Of a stretch of 64,000 nucleotides of DNA, positions 35,579 to 44,216 are shown piece by piece. The position numbers were made by a program, and so were the translations under genes. Location of the stretch: the NCBI RefSeq assembly GCF_000172795.2, contig NZ_CP020949.1, positions 124,001-188,000 on the forward strand, written 5' to 3'. This DNA is from Rhizobium sp. CIAT894. Lineage in GTDB: Bacteria; Pseudomonadota; Alphaproteobacteria; Rhizobiales; Rhizobiaceae. The notes beneath the pieces were generated by a model. The model did no database searches, was not told the origin of the DNA, and worked only from the letters and a program-made list of their open reading frames with translations. Every line of letters begins with the position of its first letter. The stretch's first letter is position 1.

Positions 35579-35765
35579 AATGCCGATTTCACCAACAAGG
35601 TGCGCGAGAAGGCAATGGGCAGGCCCTGATCTCTTGAACTGCGACGTCTTTGGCAACGTCATTCGCTTCCTCCTCCCGATCGCAATCGAAGACGGCGTGT
35701 TCTTCGAAGCGATGCCATTATCGAAGACACATAGCGCGAATGCGCTGCGGAAGCCGCACCCATGA
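35579..35765 (+). pseudogene. gabT: 3' remnant of 4-aminobutyrate aminotransferase
   Basis: Pieces in shifting frames match the end of GabT: NADFTNKVREKAMG, then LLNCDVFGNVIRFLLPIAIEDGVF, then AMAIIEDT. At least two frameshifts are needed to join them, and the 5' part is absent. The stop overlaps the start of the gabD remnant (ATGA), as in an operon. Identification rests on recall of the family, not on a search. Confidence 0.72.
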
Positions 35766-36075
35766 CCATTTCTGACGAACTGCTTTCCAAGCTCTAGGAC
35801 CCGTCGCTGGCCGCCGATAAGGCGTTGATCGGAGAATGGGTTGAAGAGCGACAGCGGCAAGACTTGGGAGGTCACCAACCGGTCGAATGGCGATGTTATC
35901 GCCACTCTGCCGGATATGAACCGCGCGGAGACAGCCCGCTCCATCGACGCCCCCTACAGACCCAGAGCTTTAGGCCAAAGACCGGCAAGTAGCGCGCGGC
36001 CGTTCTGCCAAAGCTCTATGACCTGATTGTCGCTAATGCCGATGACCTCGCCGCAATCCTGACGGCAGAGTTTCG
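35762..36075 (+). pseudogene. gabD: 5' remnant of succinate-semialdehyde dehydrogenase
   Basis: Begins MTISDELLSKL, then a stop, then DPSLAADKALIGEW. Further pieces are IATLPDMNRAETARSIDA and AAVLPKLYDLIVANADDLAAIL in different frames. All correspond in order to the first 105 or so residues of GabD, and the rest of the gene is gone. It differs from the intact gene at 1793-3271, so it is a separate lost copy. Confidence 0.78.
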
Positions 36076-36185
36076 CTCTTCGTCAAGGAAAGCGCCATAT
36101 CGGCCGCTCGATCCAATCCACTTCAAACAATTCCATCCGCCCTGCAAAGCGGAGGATGTTTTCGTTTCCACAAAAGGGGAATCTC

Positions 36186-36965
36186 ATGAAACGAATGACT
36201 ATCGCACTTGGCTTCGCATTCCTTGCCACTGCCGCATCGGCCGAGGATCTTCGCATTGGCACCAGTGCCGACTATCCCCCGTGGGAGTCGGTCGATGCCA
36301 GCGGACAAATCGTCGGCTTCGACAAGGACGTCGGCGACGAAATCTGCAAACGCATCGCCGCCACGTGCGCTTGGCAGAACCAGGCATATGACGGCCTTCT
36401 GCCGGGCCTCCAGGTTGGCAAGTTCGATCTGGTGATTTCGGGCGTCTCGATTAACGACGAACGCTCCCAGAAGGTCGACTTTTCTGCCGCCTATGCAGAC
36501 GCGCCGAATTCCATCGTCGCCGCCGCCGGAAGCAAAACGGCTGATGCCAAGTCCGCATCGGACCTGCAAGGCGCCCTAGCAAAGGCTGCGATCGGCGTCC
36601 AGACCGGCACGACCCATGAGCAGGTTATCCGCGCAAACTTCCCGGATGCCGATATCCGCGTCTATGACCGTCCGGATCAGATAGCGGACGACCTGATCGC
36701 GGGCCGTATCGATGCTGGCCTGATGGAGCGTTCCGCTTGGGAGCCGCTCGTGAAGGACCGTGGTGCGGACAAGCTGATCTACGCCGGCCCGCTCTTAACG
36801 AGCGCAGATTTTTCAGAGTTTGGCAAGGGTCAAGGCGTGGCCATGGGCAAGGGTAAGACCGAGCTCAAAGGAAAGATCGATGGCGCGGTGCAGTCAATGC
36901 TGCAAGACGGAACGATCAAGTCCATTGCCGAAAAATGGTTTCGTTACGACCTCTCCAAGAAGTGA
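36186..36965 (+). CDS. Periplasmic amino-acid-binding protein (HisJ/OccT type)
   Basis: 259-residue binding protein of a polar amino-acid importer. It has an N-terminal Sec signal (MKRMTIALGFAFLATAASA, cleavage near residue 19), then DLRIGTSADYPPWES, GFDKDVGDEIC, and the family C-terminal TIKSIAEKWF. AGGGGAA lies 5 bases before ATG 36186. First gene of an importer/hydrolase operon; it is followed by a strong hairpin. The downstream arginase and ornithine cyclodeaminase suggest arginine, ornithine or a derivative as ligand. Confidence 0.9.
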   Translation: MKRMTIALGFAFLATAASAEDLRIGTSADYPPWESVDASGQIVGFDKDVGDEICKRIAATCAWQNQAYDGLLPGLQVGKFDLVISGVSINDERSQKVDFSAAYADAPNSIVAAAGSKTADAKSASDLQGALAKAAIGVQTGTTHEQVIRANFPDADIRVYDRPDQIADDLIAGRIDAGLMERSAWEPLVKDRGADKLIYAGPLLTSADFSEFGKGQGVAMGKGKTELKGKIDGAVQSMLQDGTIKSIAEKWFRYDLSKK

Positions 36966-36973
36966 CGACCAGA

Positions 36974-36995
36974 GGGAGGCGATAAGTCGCCTCCC
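36974..36995 (+). repeat. Stem-loop after the binding-protein gene
   Basis: GGGAGGCGA-TAAG-TCGCCTCCC, a perfect 9-bp stem with a 4-base loop, 9 bp past the stop. No T run. Likely RNA stabiliser that sets binding-protein excess. Confidence 0.6.
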
Positions 36996-37009
36996 AAGCA
37001 GGAGTTAAA

Positions 37010-38380
37010 ATGCGCCCATCCCCCGAAATCGTAGCTGCGGCAAGGAAGGATTTGTCCGACCTTGTCGCCATTCCATCCGTAAGTGCACGAGGAGAAGGAC
37101 TCGAGCGTTGTGCGCAACAGATTGAAGAGCTGCTGTCCTCAGCCGGTTTTCAGACTGAGCAGCATTCGGGAGGCGTCGGTCCCTTCGTAGTCGGAGAAAT
37201 CGGCGACGGCCCTTTCACCCTCGTTATCTACAACCACTACGATGTGCAACCTGAAGACCCGATCGACTTATGGACAGCAAAGCCGTTCCATCTTGTTGAG
37301 CGCGACGGGCGCCTATACGGGCGCGGCGCGGCCGATGACAAGGGCGAGTTTGTCAGTCGCCTTGCCGGATGGCGGGCCTTCCGCGCCAAGCATATGGAAC
37401 CGTTGCCTTTCAAGATCATCTGGATCGTGGAAGGCGAAGAAGAGATCGGAAGCCCGTCGCTCCTTGGGTTCATCGAAAAGAGGTTTCCCGACACACGGGC
37501 GGATCTTTGCTGGTGGGAGTTCGGCGAGGTCGACAAAACAGGGCGCCCCATTATCCTGATGGGGTTTAAGGGGATCCTGGCGGTCGAGCTTCATTGCCGA
37601 ACTGCCAGAGCAGACCTCCATTCCAGTCTTGGTGCGATCTTTGACAATCCTCTGTGGCGGCTGGCGGCGGCCGTCTCATCCCTTCGCGATACCGCGGGCC
37701 GAATTCTTATTGATGGATTTTACGATGCTGTACTCGCGCCGGACGCGCGCAGTTCCAAGCTTGCAGCCTGGCCGCCCTTCGCCCTCGAAGACCTGCAAGA
37801 GGAGACCGGCGGCCGCAGACTTTTGAGTGGGATCGATGGATCGACATTCTATGAGCATCTCAATTTCGAGCCATGCCTCAATGTGAACGGCTTCCACGGA
37901 GGGTATGGCGGCGAAGGTGCCAAGACAGTGCTTCCGTGCTCCGGGGTTGTGAAGCTGGATTTCCGCCTGGCTCCAGGCCAAGAGCCCATCAAGATCGCCG
38001 AGCTGCTTAGGCTGCACCTTGACCGGACTGGCTTCGAGGATCTCGAGCTGAACATCCTGGACGCCGAGGTCTTGGGGGTTCGCAGCGATCCGTCGCATCC
38101 TGCCGTCGAATTCGGTGCAAAGCTGCTTGAGAAGTGGTTTGATCGCCCCGCGGTGATTCAGCCCAGTTCAGCCGCATCAGGATTGGCCTATCCATTCGTC
38201 CATAAGTTCGGCGCAACGCTCTTCGGCGCAGGGCTCACTCATCACGGCGCGATGCTGCATTCCCCGGATGAAAACATCCTGGTCGAGCATTTTGAAAACA
38301 TGATCGGCTTCTCTGCGGAGTTCTTCGCCGCGCTTTGTGACCATGCGGCCGTTCTCTCCAAAGGGATCGTCAATGCTTGA
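37010..38380 (+). CDS. M20-family metallohydrolase (ArgE/DapE/carboxypeptidase type)
   Basis: 456-residue dizinc hydrolase. Metal-ligand regions are visible: YNHYDVQPED near residue 84, GRGAADDKGEF near 105, and the catalytic Glu pair in VEGEEEIGS near 145. It splits an amide bond in an N-acyl amino acid or dipeptide in the cytosol. It lies between the binding-protein and permease genes of the importer, so it should act on the imported compound, releasing an amino acid (arginine would fit) for arginase. Confidence 0.9.
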   Translation: MRPSPEIVAAARKDLSDLVAIPSVSARGEGLERCAQQIEELLSSAGFQTEQHSGGVGPFVVGEIGDGPFTLVIYNHYDVQPEDPIDLWTAKPFHLVERDGRLYGRGAADDKGEFVSRLAGWRAFRAKHMEPLPFKIIWIVEGEEEIGSPSLLGFIEKRFPDTRADLCWWEFGEVDKTGRPIILMGFKGILAVELHCRTARADLHSSLGAIFDNPLWRLAAAVSSLRDTAGRILIDGFYDAVLAPDARSSKLAAWPPFALEDLQEETGGRRLLSGIDGSTFYEHLNFEPCLNVNGFHGGYGGEGAKTVLPCSGVVKLDFRLAPGQEPIKIAELLRLHLDRTGFEDLELNILDAEVLGVRSDPSHPAVEFGAKLLEKWFDRPAVIQPSSAASGLAYPFVHKFGATLFGAGLTHHGAMLHSPDENILVEHFENMIGFSAEFFAALCDHAAVLSKGIVNA

Positions 38381-39044
38381 TGCAGTCTTTCAGTACAAGG
38401 AGCAGCTCCTCCAGGGACTGCTGATGACGCTCGGCGTCGCCGTCGGTAGTTTGGTTGCCGGCTCATTGATCGCCGTGGTGCTTGCCCCTCTGGCGATCTA
38501 CGGAAACCGCGTCACCCGCCGCATAATCATGGGCTATGTCAGCCTGATCCGGGGACTCCCGGAGCTTCTGGTCATCTTCCTTATCTTCTACGGCGGCACG
38601 GTCCTTCTGACGAACCTCACAGGAAGCTACGTCGAAGTTGACGCAATGAGCGCGGGGATCGCCGCCCTCTCCGTTGTCGCGGCCGCATATCTGACAGAAA
38701 TTCTGCGCGGCGCGCTGCTCAGCGTTTCAGCAGGACAGTGGGAAGCAGCCCTTGCCCTAGGCTTCCGCCGGCCACGGGCGTTCCGCCTGGTGATACTGCC
38801 GCAAATGATGGCTCGTGCCCTTCCCGGCCTGGGCAACCAATGGCTCGTCATTCTAAAGGAAAGTGCGTTGGTTTCGGTGGTTGGGCTTGAGGAACTCATG
38901 CGCAAATCGGTAGTTGCCGCGGGGGCGACCCATCAGCCTCTCGCGTTCTATCTCACCGCAGCCGGTCTTTACGTCTCGATCACAGGGGTCTCCAGCCTGC
39001 TGCTGAAGGCGTACGAGTCCCGCCTCACATCGCATTTGAGATAA
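38373..39044 (+). CDS. Amino-acid ABC transporter permease (HisQ type)
   Basis: 223-residue inner-membrane subunit, about five transmembrane segments, with the coupling loop QWEAALALGFRRPRAFRLVILPQ. ATG 38373 overlaps the end of the M20 gene by 8 bp; in-frame starts upstream lie inside that gene. It should pair with the HisM-type subunit encoded 2 bp downstream. Confidence 0.9.
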   Translation: MLDAVFQYKEQLLQGLLMTLGVAVGSLVAGSLIAVVLAPLAIYGNRVTRRIIMGYVSLIRGLPELLVIFLIFYGGTVLLTNLTGSYVEVDAMSAGIAALSVVAAAYLTEILRGALLSVSAGQWEAALALGFRRPRAFRLVILPQMMARALPGLGNQWLVILKESALVSVVGLEELMRKSVVAAGATHQPLAFYLTAAGLYVSITGVSSLLLKAYESRLTSHLR

Positions 39045-39046
39045 AT

Positions 39047-39730
39047 ATGCTGTCCCTGGACCTTTTTGAACCAGCCTTCATGGCCGTGAAAGACGGCTTC
39101 CTTCTCACCCTGGTGATCACGGTCGCCAGCTTTTGCCACGGCCAAATTCTGGCCCTGCCGTTTGCGCTTGGTCTGACCTCGGAACGGCGTCCGCTCCGCT
39201 TGGCTGTTTCAACCTACACGTTTTTCGTGCGCGGGAGCCCCCTGCTCGTGCAATTGTTTATCATCTACTATGGATTGGGGCAGATCGAGGCCGTCCGTGA
39301 CAGTTTCCTATGGCCAATCCTCCGTAGCCCTATCTACTGCGCGATTATAGCGATCGGCCTGAATTCCGCAGCCTATTCCGCGGAACTGCTCGCCGGTGCA
39401 ATCCGACAGTTACCATCAGGGCAACGGGAGGCAGGGAAAGCGCTTGGCATCCGTCATGGCGTCCTTCTTGTAAAAATCGTCCTCCCGCAGGCCTACCGCG
39501 CAGTACTCCCCGCTATTGGCAACGAACTCGTTCTCGTCATGAAGGGATCGACTCTGGCCAGCGCCGTGACTGTCATGGAGATGACGGGATCGGCCCGTGT
39601 TTTTGTCGCCCGTAGCTACGCGCCATTTGAGACCTTCCTCATCGCCGGGACCATCTATCTTGTCCTCGGTGCGGTTTTCGGGCGAATCTTCAGGCTCATC
39701 GAAGCGCGAACAGCCATTCCGGGGCGTTGA
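39047..39730 (+). CDS. Amino-acid ABC transporter permease (HisM type)
   Basis: 227-residue inner-membrane subunit, about five transmembrane segments, with RGSPLLVQLFIIYYG and the coupling loop QREAGKALGIRHGVLLVKIVLPQ. It starts 2 bp after the HisQ-type gene. A short stem-loop (39781-39799) separates it from the ATPase gene. Confidence 0.9.
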   Translation: MLSLDLFEPAFMAVKDGFLLTLVITVASFCHGQILALPFALGLTSERRPLRLAVSTYTFFVRGSPLLVQLFIIYYGLGQIEAVRDSFLWPILRSPIYCAIIAIGLNSAAYSAELLAGAIRQLPSGQREAGKALGIRHGVLLVKIVLPQAYRAVLPAIGNELVLVMKGSTLASAVTVMEMTGSARVFVARSYAPFETFLIAGTIYLVLGAVFGRIFRLIEARTAIPGR

Positions 39731-39780
39731 GGCATGTCCAACATGGATCTTGAAGTGCTCCCGCAACGAATACAACGGAT

Positions 39781-39799
39781 CACAGCTCGTGTAGCTGTG
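39781..39799 (+). repeat. 7-bp stem-loop before the ATPase gene
   Basis: CACAGCT-CGTGT-AGCTGTG, perfect stem, in the 90-bp gap between the HisM-type and ATPase genes. Function unknown. Confidence 0.4.
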
Positions 39800-39820
39800 G
39801 CAGCATTATAAGGTCTTGAA

Positions 39821-40563
39821 ATGATGTACGCACAGAGACACGCCGTTCGCCTGGTGGAGGTGAACAAATGGTACGGACAATTTCACGTACTTAAGGATAT
39901 CGATCTCGATGTGGGAATTGGCGAACGCATCGTCATCGCCGGGCCGTCCGGTTCCGGAAAATCGACGATGATCCGCTGCATCAACCGGCTGGAAGAACAC
40001 AAGAAGGGTACGATCGTCGTTGATGGCATCGAGCTCACCAACGAAAAAAGATTGACGAAGTGCGCCGTGAAGTCGGCATGGCGTTCCAGCACTTCAACCT
40101 CTTCCCGCACCTGACCATCCTGGAAAACTGCACGCTGGCCCCAATCTGGGTGCGCAAGATGCCAAAGAAGCAGGCTGAAGAGGTCGCCATGCACTTCCTG
40201 AAGCGCGTCAAGATCCCCGAGCAGCCCAACAAGTACCCAGGCCAGCTTTCGGGCGGTCAGCAACAGCGCGTTGCGATTGCCCGCTCGCTGTGCATGAAGC
40301 CGAAAATACTGCTGTTCGATGAGCCGACCTCGGCGCTCGATCCTGAGATGGTCAAAGAAGTGCTCGACACCATGGTCTCGCTCGCCGAAGAAGGGATGAC
40401 GATGATCTGCGTGACCCATGAAATGGGCTTTGCCCGCCAGGTGGCAAACCGCGTGATCTTCATGGACGAGGGCCGGATCGTTGAACAGAACATCCCCGCT
40501 CAGTTCTTCGACAATCCCCAGCACGAACGCACCCGCCTGTTCCTAAGCCAGATCCTGCACTGA
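39821..40563 (+). pseudogene. Amino-acid ABC transporter ATPase (HisP/AapP type), frameshifted
   Basis: Two frames together make one 247-residue ATPase. The first (from ATG 39821) gives RLVEVNKWYGQFHVL and Walker A GPSGSGKST. The second (through to 40563) gives [33 protein letters not shown] and the switch His in CVTHEM, very like AapP. The break is at an A6 run (40044-40049): seven A would restore GAA AAA AAG ATT GAC GAA GTG CGC. As read, the first frame ends after about 97 codons. Sequencing error, true loss, or -1 slippage on the A run are all possible; everything else in the gene looks functional. Confidence 0.85.
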
Positions 40564-40700
40564 TGACGGTGCCGGGCGATCGAAGTCAGGCCCTGATCGA
40601 CCATAGAGTTGTGAACATCGGGAATCTTGAGCTTCGCTAAGGTGTTGATGCGGGGTGGGCACAATAAGCGTGAAATTCGACGGCTTGGCTCGAAAGGTCT

Positions 40701-41153
40701 TTAAAGCTTCGCCCTTGTGGATCGAGGCGTCGACAACAGCAAATTCGTCTCGCTGTTAGTGATGCCTGGAACGAGCCGGATCTTGCGAAGCACGGCGTCG
40801 AAATCGGTGAGACTTGAGGCGCTCAGTTCCACCAAGAGGTCCCAACGGCCATTTGTCGTGTGGATCTGCGAAATTTCCGGAAAACCTCCGAGGGTGCGGA
40901 TCACGCGATCCGTTACATGGCCCTCAATCTCGATCATCATGACCCCCCGCACAACGTCCTCAAGGGCATCTGCTCGAAGCATAACCGTATAGCCGAGGAT
41001 GGTTCCATCGTGCTCCATCCGCTCTATCCTGGCTCGCACCGTCGCACGCGATGCACTGGTCTCAAGAGCAAGATCCGAAACGCTTCGCCGTCCATTCCCG
41101 CGCAAGAGTGTTACGATTTTTTGATCGAGGTCATCCATGCCACTTTGGTCCAT
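40701..41153 (-). CDS. Lrp/AsnC-family transcriptional regulator
   Basis: 150 residues: N-terminal winged helix (LDQKIVTLLRGNGRRSVSDLAL and SRATVRARIERME), then a RAM ligand/oligomerisation domain. It is divergent from arginase across 104 bp, so it probably activates or represses arginase-ornithine cyclodeaminase in response to an amino acid. The start may be 41153 (taken) or the internal ATG at 41138; neither has a clear ribosome site. Confidence 0.92.
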   Translation of the reverse strand: MDQSGMDDLDQKIVTLLRGNGRRSVSDLALETSASRATVRARIERMEHDGTILGYTVMLRADALEDVVRGVMMIEIEGHVTDRVIRTLGGFPEISQIHTTNGRWDLLVELSASSLTDFDAVLRKIRLVPGITNSETNLLLSTPRSTRAKL

Positions 41154-41257
41154 GTGCCAATCAACTTGAGCAGAATAGCATTACGTTCTGCCAAATTTCA
41201 ATATTCAATCTGCCAGTCTCGCCGGTTACTCTGCCCAAAGTCAAACGGGAGTAAGTC

Positions 41258-42178
41258 ATGGAATGCACGCTGATCGGCGCCCCCTTGCAAATTGGAGCGG
41301 GGCAGCTTGGCTGTGAAATGGGGCCGAGCGTTCTTCGAATCGCTGGCCTTCGCGCAGCGCTTGAAGAACTGGGGCATACCGTAAAGGACGTCGGAAACCT
41401 CACACCTCGAACCTTCGACGAGATGCCCCATCCCAATGCGGCAGTACATCACCTTGGGGAGACCGTTGCCTGGGTCGAGGCGCTGTCGTCTGCTGCCTAC
41501 GAACACAGCGCCAATGGCATGCCCATATTCTTGGGCGGCGACCACGCGATATCCGCCGGTACGGTACCAGGACTTGCCCGCCGGGCTGCAGAGCTTGGCC
41601 GGCCGCTGTTTGTTCTCTGGCTCGACGCCCATACCGATTTCCACAGCCTTGAGACGACAGCAAGCGGTAATCTGCATGGAACACCGGTCGCCTATTACAC
41701 TGGCCAGGCTGGTTTCGACGGATATTTTCCCACACTGGTGCATGCGGTCCCCACTGAAAACGTCTGCATGATTGGCATTCGAAGCGTCGATTCAGCCGAG
41801 CAAGCCGCGATCAAGCGCACCGGCATCACGGTCCACGACATGCGCGTGATCGATGAACACGGCGTCGCTGTTCTCGTCAGGAACTTTATCGAAAAGGTGA
41901 AGGCCGCCAACGGCCTCCTGCATGTGAGCTTTGACGTCGATTTCCTGGAGCCCGACATCGCACCCGCAGTCGGCACTACAGTGCCTGGCGGAGCGACCTA
42001 CCGCGAAGCGCATCTGATCATGGAAATGCTCCATGACAGCAACCTCGTGACGAGCCTCGACATCGTCGAGCTCAATCCGTTTCTCGACGAACGCGGCAAG
42101 ACCGCCAAACTGCTCGTCGATCTAGTCGCCAGCCTGATGGGCAAGCGGGTGATGGATCGCCCGACCCTCGCAGGCTGA
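41258..42178 (+). CDS. rocF: Arginase
   Basis: Hydrolyses arginine to ornithine and urea with a dimanganese centre. The 306-residue protein has all metal ligands: His96 in GGDHA, Asp123, His125 and Asp127 in DAHTD, Asp226 and Asp228 in SFDVDFLEP. The length is typical. It is followed 29 bp later by ornithine cyclodeaminase, giving an arginine to ornithine to proline route, as in the arc-ocd gene pairs of Agrobacterium. It faces the Lrp-type regulator. Confidence 0.94.
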   Translation: MECTLIGAPLQIGAGQLGCEMGPSVLRIAGLRAALEELGHTVKDVGNLTPRTFDEMPHPNAAVHHLGETVAWVEALSSAAYEHSANGMPIFLGGDHAISAGTVPGLARRAAELGRPLFVLWLDAHTDFHSLETTASGNLHGTPVAYYTGQAGFDGYFPTLVHAVPTENVCMIGIRSVDSAEQAAIKRTGITVHDMRVIDEHGVAVLVRNFIEKVKAANGLLHVSFDVDFLEPDIAPAVGTTVPGGATYREAHLIMEMLHDSNLVTSLDIVELNPFLDERGKTAKLLVDLVASLMGKRVMDRPTLAG

Positions 42179-42207
42179 CGATCGCTGATCTTTTTTTGGA
42201 GGACAAA

Positions 42208-43269
42208 ATGAACACTGAGCACAGACTGAACATCGTCCCGTTCGTCAGCGTCGATCACATGATGAAGCTGGTCCTTAAGGTTGGTATCGATCGGTTCCTC
42301 GTGGAACTGGCGGCCGTCATCGAGGAAGATTTCCGCCGGTGGCCGGTCTTCGACAAGACGCCTCGTGTTGCCTCCCATTCGGAAGAAGGCGTCATCGAGT
42401 TGATGCCGACGAGCGATGGAACGCTCTACGGCTTTAAATATGTGAACGGTCATCCGAAGAACACCCGCGACGGCCGCCAGACCGTAACAGCATTCGGCGT
42501 GTTGTCTGATGTCGGTAACGGTTACCCGATGCTGCTGACTGAAATGACAATCCTTACCGCGTTGCGCACGGCAGCGACGTCCGCAGTCGCCGCAAAATAT
42601 CTGGCTCGTCCGAACGCCCGGACGATGGCGATCATAGGCAATGGCGCGCAAAGCGAGTTCCAAGCCCGTGCGTTTAAGTCACTCCTTGGGGTCGATAAGC
42701 TTCGGCTCTACGACATCGACCCCTCGGCAACGCGGAAATGCGCCCGAAATCTCGCTGGTCTCGGCTTCATGATCGAGCATTGCTCGTCAGTTGAAGAAGC
42801 CGTTGAGGGGGCCGACATCGTCACCACCGTGACGGCAGACAAGCAGTGCGCGACCATCCTGTCGGATAACCATGTCGGCCCGGGCATCCATATCAACGCC
42901 GTAGGCGGCGACTGCCCCGGCAAGACGGAACTCAGCAAGGATATCCTCCTGCGCTCGGACATCTTTGTGGAATATCCGCCACAGACCCGCATCGAAGGCG
43001 AAATCCAGCAGTTGCCGGCCGAGCATCCTGTCATCGAACTTTGGCAGGTGATGACCGGGCAGGTGAACGGCCGTACAAGCGCCGACCAGATCACGCTGTT
43101 CGACAGCGTCGGCTTCGCCATCGAAGACTTCTCGGCCCTTCGCTACGTACGGGAGAAGATCACGCAGTTCGAGATGTTCACCGAACTCGACCTCCTCGCC
43201 GACCCCGACGAACCCCGCGATCTCTACGGCATGTTGCTGCGCTGTGAACAGACACTCAACGCCGCCTGA
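42208..43269 (+). CDS. Ornithine cyclodeaminase
   Basis: Converts ornithine to proline and ammonia using bound NAD. The 353-residue mu-crystallin/OCD-family protein has the substrate region FKYVNGHPKN, TALRTAATSAVAAKYLARP, the Rossmann motif IIGNGAQSEFQ, and NAVGGDCPGKTEL. ATG 42208 has TGGAGG 6 bases upstream. Directly follows arginase. Confidence 0.93.
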   Translation: MNTEHRLNIVPFVSVDHMMKLVLKVGIDRFLVELAAVIEEDFRRWPVFDKTPRVASHSEEGVIELMPTSDGTLYGFKYVNGHPKNTRDGRQTVTAFGVLSDVGNGYPMLLTEMTILTALRTAATSAVAAKYLARPNARTMAIIGNGAQSEFQARAFKSLLGVDKLRLYDIDPSATRKCARNLAGLGFMIEHCSSVEEAVEGADIVTTVTADKQCATILSDNHVGPGIHINAVGGDCPGKTELSKDILLRSDIFVEYPPQTRIEGEIQQLPAEHPVIELWQVMTGQVNGRTSADQITLFDSVGFAIEDFSALRYVREKITQFEMFTELDLLADPDEPRDLYGMLLRCEQTLNAA

Positions 43270-44213
43270 GGCACGCCCACGAAGCATGTCCTCCACCGCG
43301 CAGGAATGCGAGGCGGAGGGCGGTTCAAGCCTTTAAGGAGTATCGGCTGTATGGTGCAACCGGCAACTAGAAACCGACCACTGAAGAATTCGGAGGCGCC
43401 ATAGGTAGGCCGGCACGGATGGTCGCGGACGATTAAGACCGCGCCGACCTCTTCCTCAAGCGCTCTAATATGTTGCGAGACTGCCGAAGGCGTAATCCGA
43501 AGGTACTTTGGCCGCCCGCTCGAAGCTTGTGTTACGAAGGACTTCGGCAAGTGCCTCAAGCTGAAATCGATCCAACATCGTCAATCTGCCTTATGCCAGT
43601 TAAGGAAATCTCATTTGTTCGCTTGCGATTCCCGTCTTACACAAGGAACAGCTAAGACATCATGATGATCGACAACGGGAAGAGTTCGAATGTAGCGCAG
43701 GGAAGTGGTGTAAACCGCTTATGCCCCCAAATCTAGCCGGTCGTTGCGGGCGACGTCACCCGGCGACACCGCAGCGCGATTTGCGCTTGTCCACTTTAGT
43801 TTCCCCGGCGCTTCAAAATTTATAGCGCGCCGTCTATCCTGACAATGGCTGATGTACACCAAGCCTGCCGCCGACAAATATGGGGCGCTATACCGTGCTA
43901 TTCGGACTGTTTCCTGTTCCATCCCGTAAGCTCGAATCGATCGCGCTCCTTGTCTGGCGAGACCTCCCGTGGGCGGCAGCTAATGCAATCTCAATCGCGA
44001 GCTCGCTCCCCGAGTGCCCTGGAACGTGGGTGATCGGCGCGGCCTTTGATGGCGTCGACGATGTCTGGAAACGACTTCTGTATTCGTTCGGGATTACGCC
44101 GATGGTCTTCGCGAAGACCCTGCGCATGGCATTCACGTCCGCAAAGCCGCAAGTGGTAGCGATTCTCAAGAGTGGCTGCGCGGTGTCTTGCAGCAGTCGT
44201 CTTGCGGCATCCG
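43270..44213. other. 944-bp stretch without an intact gene
   Basis: Holds a fragment of an ArgP/LysG-type regulator (43402-43578, minus) and the C-terminal end of an AraC-type regulator (43888-44216, minus). Between them (43590-43885) and before them I see nothing recognisable. Confidence 0.6.
43402..43578 (-). pseudogene. Fragment of an ArgP/LysG-type LysR regulator
   Basis: Minus-strand sequence from ATG 43578 reads MLDRFQLEALAEVLRNTSFERAAKV, then shifts frame into ITPSAVSQHIRALEEEVGAVLIVRDHPCRPT. Together these match the DNA-binding domain of ArgP/LysG. The effector domain is absent. It is next to arginine catabolic genes, which suits an arginine-responsive regulator that was lost; the usual divergent exporter gene is not present. 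Confidence 0.75.
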
Positions 44214-44216
44214 TCA
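43888..44216 (-). pseudogene. C-terminal fragment of an AraC-family regulator (GlxA-like)
   Basis: The minus frame carries ARRLLQDTAQPLLRIATTCGFADVNAMRRVFAKTIG in two helix-turn-helix pieces followed by PNEYRSRF, the C-terminal DNA-binding signature of AraC proteins. Upstream of 44216 the frame runs into the end of the SDR gene and loses similarity, so the first part of the regulator is missing. This marks a rearrangement joint. Confidence 0.75.

Larger units (their letters stand above)
35405..36185. other. 781-bp stretch of gene remnants
   Basis: No intact gene. It contains the decayed 3' end of a GABA aminotransferase gene (35579-35765) and the decayed 5' end of a succinate-semialdehyde dehydrogenase gene (35762-36075); the rest, including 36076-36170 before the binding-protein gene, shows nothing recognisable beyond the probable promoter of the amino-acid importer. 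Confidence 0.6.

Noticed and set aside
35580..35765. A 61-codon frame as a small gene
   Set aside because: Its sequence matches the end of GabT in one of several broken frames, so it is part of a remnant.
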